From NCBI RefSeq assembly GCF_018986435.1, contig NZ_JAHMIN010000001.1, forward strand, positions 190,858 to 254,857: a stretch of DNA of 64,000 nucleotides, written 5' to 3'. Numbering within the stretch: position 1 is the stretch's first letter; the number at the start of each line of letters is the position of its first letter. Below, in pieces: positions 1 through 6,549 of the stretch. This stretch comes from Hahella sp. HN01. Its GTDB lineage: Bacteria; Pseudomonadota; Gammaproteobacteria; Pseudomonadales; Oleiphilaceae. The notes below the pieces were generated by a model. It was given only the letters and a program-made list of their open reading frames with translations, was not told the DNA's origin and did not search any database. Position numbers and translations under genes: made by a program.

Positions 1-426
1 CCCGCCGCGACATTTTCAGGTTGGAGCGCAGCAGAGTACGCCGCAGAGAGTTTCACAGTGGAGCTGGGCAAAGTGCATCCATTTGGTGAAAACGACCTGG
101 CGGGACTCGCCAATCTTAAAGACCAGCTTCTGGCGTTGATCGCCGGTGACGACGCCGCGATCAAATCCCACAGCGGAAAGCTGCCTGAGCAGTATCAGGT
201 CGTTGACGAAATCATTAATACAGGCAAGAACTTCCAGCTAAACATCGCGGAAGACACCCCCAACTTCACTGAGCTGGAGGTGGGTTATTCAGTTTGGAAG
301 GATGAGGAGACGGAGTACATTGTTTCCGGCAGCCCTGTGCGCATTGTCTTCCCTAACTCCAAGGTAGGACCCGGTCAACGCGCGGGACTGTTAGTCAGGC
401 CGTTGCCTGCAATGTTACTGAGCTGA
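1..426 (+). CDS. astE: Succinylglutamate desuccinylase, C-terminal part (cut by window edge)
   Basis: The reading frame is open from base 1, so the window holds only the C-terminal ~140 residues. The enzyme hydrolyses N-succinylglutamate to succinate and glutamate, the last step of the AST arginine-degradation pathway in the cytoplasm. The stretch TVELGKVHPFGENDL matches the conserved block of AstE that carries the catalytic glutamate. Downstream, YQVVDEI, the FPN motif and the closing RAGLLV also follow the E. coli protein as I recall it. The GTG at 58 is internal and not a real start. The stop overlaps the tail of the convergent kinase gene by 12 bases. The upstream ast genes would lie outside the window. 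Confidence 0.88.
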   Translation, partial: PAATFSGWSAAEYAAESFTVELGKVHPFGENDLAGLANLKDQLLALIAGDDAAIKSHSGKLPEQYQVVDEIINTGKNFQLNIAEDTPNFTELEVGYSVWKDEETEYIVSGSPVRIVFPNSKVGPGQRAGLLVRPLPAMLLS

Positions 427-2037
427 TTCAGCGGGTTGATCCCGCTTCCCTACCGGCTTATTACGCACCGGCAGCGTAAAATAAAAAGTGCTGCCGCCGC
501 TTTCCCCCGGCCTGAAGCCAATTTCGCCGCCATGAGAATGAATGATGGACTGACATAACGTCAGGCCTATCCCCATCCCTGACTTTTTCGTGGTGAAGAA
601 AGGGCTGAACAAGTTGTTCTGATGCTCTTCCGCGACGCCAGGTCCTTCGTCCGTCACTTCAAACAAAATCCCCTTACCATTGGCCTGAGCGACTTTGAAC
701 TTAACAGCGCCGCGCATATTCGCGTGCCCCATCGCCTCCATGCCGTTACGTAACAGATTCAAGGCCACCTGTTGCACCTGCACCGGCTCAATGTAGAGTT
801 CCGGTAATGAGGGCTCTATATTCGCGCGCAACTCAATGCCGTGCTCTTTGGCTTCTATTTCCGCCAACTCGAGGATGTCTCTCGCAAGCGTGTTGGCGGA
901 CAACATCTCTTTACCCTGCAAAGGCTTCTTAACGAAATCGCGAATATGCTGAATAACCTGACTGGCGCGTAGGCACTGACTTTCTATCTTCTTCAGCGTT
1001 TCGTCCATCAGCGCCTTGTCCAACTGCTCCGCCTTAGCAATGCGGTTGGCGACACGGATGTAATTGACGATGGCGGTAAGAGGCTGATTCACCTCATGAG
1101 CGATGCCCGCCGCCATCTCTCCCATCATACTCAAGCGAGAGATATGCGCGAGCTGGGAACGTTGCGCTTCGGCGCTTTGCCGCGCGGCCTCCAGCTCTTC
1201 AGCCTGCTTAATCTCATCCGTCGTGTCATGAAATACCACAACGGCATGAGTAGCATGATCGTCCCGCGCCGTCGGCGTAACCGTAAAGGCGACGGGATAG
1301 ACAGAGCCATCCGGACGCGTAAACAAAGCGTTTCCGATGCGTAACGCCTCATTTTTACTTAATACGCGCTGTAGACGCTCAGTCATCCGATCCAAATCGA
1401 ATGCGTTCTCACCCTCGGGGTTTTCCGCCTGACTGAAATGCAATTGCACGAACGAACGCCCGAGAAGGCTGTCTTCGTCGCACGCATTCATGCGTCCTGC
1501 CGCCGAGTTGGCGAAAATGATTTCACCGCGACGACTCAGCCCGTATATGCCCTCGCTCATGGCGGACAGGATACTCGCCTTGTCGATCTGCAACTCGCGA
1601 TTACGGGCTTCCAGTTGCTGTTCCAGGCGATGGATCTTCAGGTGGGTCTCCACCCTTGCGATCACTTCTTTAACTTGGAACGGCTTGGAAATGTAGTCCA
1701 CGCCGCCAGCATCGAAGCCCATCACTTTGGAGTCCGTGTCATCCAAGGCGGAAAGAAAAATAATCGAAGAGGATGCTGTGGCAGGGTCCTGCTTCAAGGT
1801 GCGACACACCTCAAAGCCATCCATGCCTGGCATCATGACATCAAGAAGAATCAAGTCAGGGTGGGATTTACGAACGATGCTAAGCGCTTTTTCGCCGCTA
1901 TCCGCCACTAACAGCTTATAGCCGCGGCCATCCAACGTTTCGTAAAGGATTTTCAGGTTAGCCGGATTATCATCCACCAGCAGAATCTGGTCCTGTCTGG
2001 ATAGCTTGGATACTGCTTTGTTATCTACCGTCGCCAT
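415..2037 (-). CDS. Cytoplasmic hybrid sensor: receiver-PAS-histidine kinase
   Basis: This 540-residue protein has no membrane segment. An N-terminal receiver domain (about 15-135) has its phospho-acceptor at Asp66 in LILLDVMMPG and Lys118 in ISKPF. A PAS domain follows (about 150-270), then a short coiled coil. The HisKA domain has the H box AHEVNQPLTA with His314, the FixL/DctB-type sequence. The HATPase domain has an intact N box (LNLLRNGMEAM, Asn431), the G1 motif DEGPG and a G2 motif (GIGLTL). All catalytic residues expected for autophosphorylation are visible. A LuxR-type regulator of the FixJ class lies 128 bases upstream on the same strand and is the obvious partner. A GC-rich hairpin between them could separate the transcripts. 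The signal is unknown. Confidence 0.9.
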   Translation of the reverse strand: MATVDNKAVSKLSRQDQILLVDDNPANLKILYETLDGRGYKLLVADSGEKALSIVRKSHPDLILLDVMMPGMDGFEVCRTLKQDPATASSSIIFLSALDDTDSKVMGFDAGGVDYISKPFQVKEVIARVETHLKIHRLEQQLEARNRELQIDKASILSAMSEGIYGLSRRGEIIFANSAAGRMNACDEDSLLGRSFVQLHFSQAENPEGENAFDLDRMTERLQRVLSKNEALRIGNALFTRPDGSVYPVAFTVTPTARDDHATHAVVVFHDTTDEIKQAEELEAARQSAEAQRSQLAHISRLSMMGEMAAGIAHEVNQPLTAIVNYIRVANRIAKAEQLDKALMDETLKKIESQCLRASQVIQHIRDFVKKPLQGKEMLSANTLARDILELAEIEAKEHGIELRANIEPSLPELYIEPVQVQQVALNLLRNGMEAMGHANMRGAVKFKVAQANGKGILFEVTDEGPGVAEEHQNNLFSPFFTTKKSGMGIGLTLCQSIIHSHGGEIGFRPGESGGSTFYFTLPVRNKPVGKRDQPAESAQ

Positions 2038-2138
2038 GCTCCACCGAGAAAAATGCCGGAACTTGCGACTATAGACAGCCGTATCATCCCGTTTAATACG
2101 CGATAACCCTTACAGACTCGAGGCGACTTTCACCCCAG

Positions 2139-2162
2139 GGAAAGCTGCGGCGGATGCCGCAG
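2139..2162 (-). terminator. GC-rich hairpin after the FixJ-like regulator
   Basis: CTGCGGC (2145-2151) pairs perfectly with GCCGCAG (2156-2162) around a 4-base loop. On the minus strand it lies 3 bases past the regulator stop and is followed by CTTTCC, a short T run. It could be a weak intrinsic terminator or a processing hairpin between regulator and kinase. Confidence 0.45.
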
Positions 2163-2165
2163 AAA

Positions 2166-2777
2166 TCAGCTTCTTGCGGCCAGCACCATCTGCACCAACT
2201 GCGCCAGAGAATGCGTTCCCATCTTCTGCATGACACGGGAGCGGTGGATTTCCACGGTTCTCTGGCTGATGTTCAGTTCAATGGCGATTACTTTATTAGC
2301 GTTGCCTTCAATCATCATTTCCATGATTTCCAGCTCGCGCGGAGTCAAAGACTCTATCTTCTGACGCAATTTCTCTTTGTGGCGCAACGCTTCTTTCTGT
2401 TCAGCGTCCATCGCCAAAGCGCCTTTCACCTTCTCCAACAAATCTTCTTCTCGGTACGGCTTCTGCACAAAGTCCACAGCTCCCAGCTTCATCGCCTCCA
2501 CAGCCATAGCCACATCGCCATGCCCGGTTACGAATATCACTGGCAGGGCGCACCCCAGCTCAAGCAGCTTCTTGTGCAGCTCCATGCCTGTCATGCCAGG
2601 CATACGGATGTCCAGAACCAGACAGCCATTCAGATCGGCGACTTCCTCTTCCAGGAAGCTTTGGGCGCTGGAATACCCTTTGGTACTGTAACCTTCCGCC
2701 CGCAACAGGAGCAGCAGAGAGTCGCGAACAGCTTCGTCGTCCTCGACCACATAGACTATCTGGTTCATTACATTCAT
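2166..2777 (-). CDS. FixJ-family response regulator (receiver + LuxR-type HTH)
   Basis: The 203-residue protein has an N-terminal receiver: the acidic pocket is VEDDEAVRDS, the phospho-acceptor Asp lies in LDIRMPGMTG, and Lys in VQKPYREEDL. A C-terminal LuxR/GerE helix-turn-helix starts at LTPRELEIMEMMI and includes the recognition segment ISQRTVEIHRSRVMQK. This is the FixJ/NarL layout, so it is a DNA-binding transcription regulator activated by phosphorylation. It begins 13 bases after the M23 peptidase stop and precedes the receiver-PAS-kinase gene. The start is either ATG at 2777 or the ATG three codons later. Neither has a strong ribosome site. Target genes cannot be told from the sequence. 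Confidence 0.92.
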   Translation of the reverse strand: MNVMNQIVYVVEDDEAVRDSLLLLLRAEGYSTKGYSSAQSFLEEEVADLNGCLVLDIRMPGMTGMELHKKLLELGCALPVIFVTGHGDVAMAVEAMKLGAVDFVQKPYREEDLLEKVKGALAMDAEQKEALRHKEKLRQKIESLTPRELEIMEMMIEGNANKVIAIELNISQRTVEIHRSRVMQKMGTHSLAQLVQMVLAARS

Positions 2778-2790
2778 CTTGGCTAATTAC

Positions 2791-3660
2791 CTATTTTTCT
2801 TGCAGGTTCTTGTTGCTCATCATTTTAGGTTCCGACGCCAGCAACAACGCCGGATCGAGCCTGGTCTGAAACCAGTTTATCCGCCAGTCCAGATGCGGCC
2901 CTGTGGCCCGCCCGGTAGAACCGACTTTGGCGATTTCCTGTCCCTGTTCCACTTTGTCGCCCACTTTCACCAGAATCTTATCCAGATGAATAAAGGTGGA
3001 AGACACACCATAACCGTGATCGATCACCAGGGTTCCCCCTGAAAAAAACATATCCGGGTGCGTGAGCGTTACTTCTCCCGAGGCTGGCGCAATCACGGAA
3101 GCGCCTCGCGGCGCAGCGATATCCAAACCATAGTGCGGGCGACGCGGCTCGCCGTTGAAATAACGCTGACTGCCATACACTCCCGTAATCGGCCCTTTCG
3201 CAGGAGAAATAAATCCCTGTAAAAAATAGTTTAGTCGGGAATCGCGTCCCCGCGCACGGGCTACTTGAGCGTTTTCCTCCCGAATGCGCTTCAAATCGTT
3301 CGGGTCGGGCTCCATCATCTTCTTGGGAATGCCCTCGATATACTGTATGTCGTAATCTCTGGCGGAGATAGTGACGGGTTGCGTCCATTCCTGTCCATCC
3401 GCCAAACGGACCTTCAGGCTATGGCTTAATTCGTCATCGCGCTCAAAACCAAACACAAAATGACCATCTTTCGTCAGTTCAAGCTTATGGTCGTCATACC
3501 AGACCTGAGCATCAGCAGCGATTTGGCCGACGACTAGGCCGCCCTGAGTTAAGTCACCCTTGAGTTCAATAGGAGACGCCGCCCAAACACGGGCGCAGAG
3601 AGTAAGAGAAAGAAGAAGCATCCAATGCGGAAGGCTTCGCAGTAGTCTGATTAACATCAT
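2791..3660 (-). CDS. Exported M23-family (LytM) metallopeptidase
   Basis: Predicted periplasmic peptidase of the LytM/M23 family, which cuts peptidoglycan peptide cross-links or acts as an amidase activator. The chosen start gives a normal signal peptide (MMLIRLLRSLPHW, hydrophobic core MLLLSLTL, possible cleavage after VWA). An ATG at 3723 would add 21 residues before it, and neither start has a clear ribosome site. The C-terminal LytM domain shows the first zinc motif in RPHYGLDIAAPRG (HxxxD). The second motif, usually HxH, reads GPHLDWRINW, so an aspartate stands where the last zinc-binding histidine is expected. I recall this HLD variant from Pseudomonas relatives, so the protein need not be dead. 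It heads the minus-strand group with the FixJ-like regulator. Confidence 0.85.
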   Translation of the reverse strand: MMLIRLLRSLPHWMLLLSLTLCARVWAASPIELKGDLTQGGLVVGQIAADAQVWYDDHKLELTKDGHFVFGFERDDELSHSLKVRLADGQEWTQPVTISARDYDIQYIEGIPKKMMEPDPNDLKRIREENAQVARARGRDSRLNYFLQGFISPAKGPITGVYGSQRYFNGEPRRPHYGLDIAAPRGASVIAPASGEVTLTHPDMFFSGGTLVIDHGYGVSSTFIHLDKILVKVGDKVEQGQEIAKVGSTGRATGPHLDWRINWFQTRLDPALLLASEPKMMSNKNLQEK

Positions 3661-3809
3661 TTTTAACGATAAGACCGCGCGCAAAACAAATGGCGAACCA
3701 CTTTGTGGTATTCTCATTATCATAGCCGTTAGTGGAAGCGGGTAAAACCGTTTATCCGCCCGATAGCTGACAAATGTAAGCGGAGGCAGGCGTTTCTAAC
3801 CTGATTTTA

Positions 3810-4898
3810 ATGATGGCCCATCTCCAACCGCCCCCAAATCACCCTACTCGCTATTGGCATCAACTGGATGATGGCCGCATTCAGTGCGATATCTGCCCTC
3901 GCGCCTGCAAACTACATGAAGGACAGCAAGGCTTATGCTTTGTGAGAGCGCGAGAAAATGACGCCATTGTGCTCACCAGCTACGGTCGCTCCAGCGGGTT
4001 TTGCATCGACCCTATAGAAAAAAAGCCGTTGAATCACTTTCTGCCGGGCACGCCCGTGCTGTCTTTTGGCACCGCCGGTTGCAATCTCGCCTGTAAATTC
4101 TGTCAAAACTGGGACATGAGCAAATCCAGAGAAATGGATACCCTCGCCGCCACCGCCATGCCGCAACAACTGGCCGAGGCAGCCCTGCGTTACGGCTGCC
4201 GCAGCATCGCCTTCACGTATAACGACCCCGTGATTTTTCACGAATACGCAATTGATGTGGCCCAAGCCTGTCATGAGGTCGGCGTAAAGTCTGTCGCCGT
4301 GACGGCCGGCTTTATGTGCCCGGAGCCCCGCAAGGAATTTTATCGCTACATGGACGCCGCCAATGTTGACCTGAAAGCCTTCACCGAACGCTTCTACCAT
4401 AAAATTTGCGGTGCGCACCTAGCGGAGGTTTTAGACACACTGATCTACCTGAAACAGGAGACATCAGTTTGGTTCGAAATCACCACGCTGCTGATTCCAG
4501 ATGAAAATGACTCCTCTCAAGAGTTGGAGGACATGACCCAATGGGTCGTGGAACACCTCGGTCCAGACGTTCCCATGCATTTCTCCGCCTTCCATCCAGA
4601 TTGGAAAATGTGGGACAAACCCCACACGCCCCCGGAAACGCTCACTCGCGCCCGGGATATCGCCATGAAAAACGGCGTACGCTATGCATATACCGGCAAT
4701 GTTCATGATAGCCAAGGCGGCAGCACGTGGTGCGCCAGCTGTGGAGAGTTACTGATAGAACGCGACTGGTACCGCCTCGGTAAATGGGGTTTAAATGAGC
4801 ACGGGGAATGCGCCCATTGTGGAGCCGTCTTACCGGGTGTATTTGAATCACATCCCGGCAACTGGGGCCCCCGACGCCAACCCGTAAGGATTAACTAG
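3810..4898 (+). CDS. amrS: AmmeMemoRadiSam-type radical SAM enzyme
   Basis: A 362-residue radical SAM protein of the AmmeMemoRadiSam (AmrS, PflA-like) family. The [4Fe-4S]/SAM motif CxxxCxxC is visible in GCNLACKFCQNWDMSK. An extra cysteine set near the N terminus (CDICPRACKLHEG) and a C-terminal zinc-ribbon-like set (CASCGE...CAHCGA) match the longer members of the family. In other genomes AmrS often sits beside AMMECR1 and Memo genes. Neither is present here. The gene is divergent from the M23 peptidase, and the AlkB-like gene starts 5 bases after its stop, so the two are probably co-transcribed. The substrate is unknown. Confidence 0.9.
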   Translation: MMAHLQPPPNHPTRYWHQLDDGRIQCDICPRACKLHEGQQGLCFVRARENDAIVLTSYGRSSGFCIDPIEKKPLNHFLPGTPVLSFGTAGCNLACKFCQNWDMSKSREMDTLAATAMPQQLAEAALRYGCRSIAFTYNDPVIFHEYAIDVAQACHEVGVKSVAVTAGFMCPEPRKEFYRYMDAANVDLKAFTERFYHKICGAHLAEVLDTLIYLKQETSVWFEITTLLIPDENDSSQELEDMTQWVVEHLGPDVPMHFSAFHPDWKMWDKPHTPPETLTRARDIAMKNGVRYAYTGNVHDSQGGSTWCASCGELLIERDWYRLGKWGLNEHGECAHCGAVLPGVFESHPGNWGPRRQPVRIN

Positions 4899-4903
4899 AA
4901 CGC

Positions 4904-5515
4904 ATGCAGTTACGCCAGCATCCAGACCTCCAAATTGAGCCTATTGCGATAGCTAATGGCGCGCTCACCCTCATTCATCCAGTACTGACGGACGCACACG
5001 CAGCCTCTGTTATGGAGGACTTGACCCAGCACTTGGCCTGGCGCCAGGACAGCCTGCGCATCCAAGGCCGCACTATTCCCATCCCGCGCCTGCAGGCCTG
5101 GTATGGAGAAGCGCACTGCCATTATGCTTATTCTGGTCTGCGCCTGAGTCCCACTCAATTCTCTCCACTGCTGCAACAGTTGCGTCATATCGCGTCTGAA
5201 CACGCCTCCACGGAGTTCAACTGTGCGCTGTGTAACCTATATCGGAACGGCCAGGACAGCGTTTCCTGGCATGCAGATGATGAGCCTGAGCTGGGGTCCA
5301 CTCCCATCATTGCTTCTTTTTCTTTTGGCGCAACACGTAAATTTCAGATCAAGCCCAAACGAGGCGGCCAAACCCTGGCGATAGAGCTGATGCACAACTC
5401 GCTGCTGATCATGTCAGGAGACATGCAGCGCCACTGGCGCCATCAACTTCCCAAAACCAAAACGCCAGTGGGTCCGCGATTGAATCTGACTTATCGAAAT
5501 ATTCTCGCCGTCTGA
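4904..5515 (+). CDS. AlkB-like 2-oxoglutarate/Fe(II) dioxygenase
   Basis: A 203-residue member of the AlkB family, whose proteins oxidatively demethylate alkylated DNA or RNA bases. The iron-binding HxD is in SWHADDEPELG and the distal histidine in HWRHQLPK. The 2-oxoglutarate-binding arginines are in GPRLNLTYRNI. The substrate-lid segment IPRLQAWYGE is typical of the ALKBH2/3-like bacterial branch and not of E. coli AlkB itself. The start at 4904 follows AAGGATT by about 12 bases and lies just after the radical SAM gene, so it is likely the second gene of a two-gene operon. No LexA or Ada-type site was seen upstream. Confidence 0.9.
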   Translation: MQLRQHPDLQIEPIAIANGALTLIHPVLTDAHAASVMEDLTQHLAWRQDSLRIQGRTIPIPRLQAWYGEAHCHYAYSGLRLSPTQFSPLLQQLRHIASEHASTEFNCALCNLYRNGQDSVSWHADDEPELGSTPIIASFSFGATRKFQIKPKRGGQTLAIELMHNSLLIMSGDMQRHWRHQLPKTKTPVGPRLNLTYRNILAV

Positions 5516-5628
5516 TGGATCCCCCAACCCTGATGACCGTCGCAGCTCACCAGTAAACGGTTGCGCATCCTCAATGATGAATTAGAATCTGCGGCGTGGT
5601 TATCCGTTAAACCAGTTTCGAGAAAAAC

Positions 5629-6477
5629 ATGTCTATTAACGACAAGCTGCGCAGGCAGCTTTATATCATTATTTTTCACGCTGACACCCCGGCCGGCAAA
5701 GCCTTTGACATAGCGTTGATCGGCGGCATTCTTATCAGCGTGCTGACCGTGATGCTGGACAGCGTCAGTGAGCTGCGCATGAAATACGGCGACTGGTTCG
5801 TGGCCGTTGAGTGGCTTTTCACAATCCTGTTCACAGCTGAGTACCTGCTGCGAATCTACTGTGTAGACAAACCCATTAGGTATATTTTCAGCTTTTACGG
5901 CATCGTCGACCTGCTCTCCATCCTCCCCACCTATTTGAGCTTGTTCGTGGGCGGCGCGCACTACCTGCTGGTCATCAGGGTGCTTAGAGTTCTGAGGGTG
6001 TTTCGTATCCTGCGGCTGGCGAAGTACGTTTCTCAGGCCAACCTGCTGTTGCACGCGATTCGCCAAAGCCGGCAAAAAGTTACGGTGTTTCTGTTTTCCA
6101 TCCTGGTGCTGGTCACATTGTTCGGCTGCATGATGTATCTGATAGAGGGCCCCGCTAATGGTTACACCAGCATTCCGCGCAGCATCTATTGGGCTATCGT
6201 TACTCTCACCACCGTGGGATATGGAGATATCGCTCCAAGGACAGACCTTGGCCAAGGCATGGCGGCGATGGTCATGGTGATGGGTTACGCTATCATCGCC
6301 GTGCCAACAGGTATTTTTACCGCAGAACTTTCCAACGTATTGCGCAACAACTACCTGAGTCTGGCCTGTCGTTCCTGTGAAAAAGATTTACATGAAGCGG
6401 AAGCTCGTTTTTGCAGCCATTGCGGCGCGCGACTTCCTTTGGGGACAGTTGTGAAGCCAGTTAAAGCTCAGAGTTGA
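5629..6477 (+). CDS. Voltage-gated potassium channel with C-terminal zinc ribbon
   Basis: A 282-residue inner-membrane ion transporter with six predicted membrane helices. The S4-like helix carries regularly spaced arginines (RVLRVLRVFRILRLAKYV). The pore loop has the K+ selectivity filter TTVGYGD at about residue 200. After S6 the cytoplasmic tail has two CxxC pairs (CRSCEKDL and CSHCGARL) that should bind one zinc. The usual role is voltage-dependent K+ flux. The ribbon may be regulatory, but that is inference. The gene stands alone between the AlkB-like gene and a terminator hairpin. Confidence 0.9.
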   Translation: MSINDKLRRQLYIIIFHADTPAGKAFDIALIGGILISVLTVMLDSVSELRMKYGDWFVAVEWLFTILFTAEYLLRIYCVDKPIRYIFSFYGIVDLLSILPTYLSLFVGGAHYLLVIRVLRVLRVFRILRLAKYVSQANLLLHAIRQSRQKVTVFLFSILVLVTLFGCMMYLIEGPANGYTSIPRSIYWAIVTLTTVGYGDIAPRTDLGQGMAAMVMVMGYAIIAVPTGIFTAELSNVLRNNYLSLACRSCEKDLHEAEARFCSHCGARLPLGTVVKPVKAQS

Positions 6478-6508
6478 GGCATGCGGCCAAAGACGCCGCA
6501 CGCCTTTT
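6478..6508 (+). terminator. Intrinsic terminator of the K+ channel gene
   Basis: A ten-position stem (6478-6487 with 6495-6504, one A-C mismatch) has a 7-base loop and is followed by TTTTAG. It starts right after the channel stop codon. Confidence 0.7.
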
Positions 6509-6549
6509 AGTGCGTAGTACGGATACTATAGATAGTACGGAGGGACGCC

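Noticed and set aside
2154-2786. Long plus-strand open frame opposite the FixJ-like regulator
   Set aside because: Antisense to a clear receiver/LuxR protein and rich in His and Gln, as shadow frames of this genome are.
3707-3723. Fur-box-like sequence (GATAATGAGAAT on the minus strand) upstream of the M23 gene
   Set aside because: Only about one and a half of the three Fur hexamers match, and no iron-related gene is near.
5491-6255. Long minus-strand open frame opposite the K+ channel
   Set aside because: The channel has clear helices, an S4 and the TVGYGD filter. The antisense frame is His/Gln-rich and unrecognisable.
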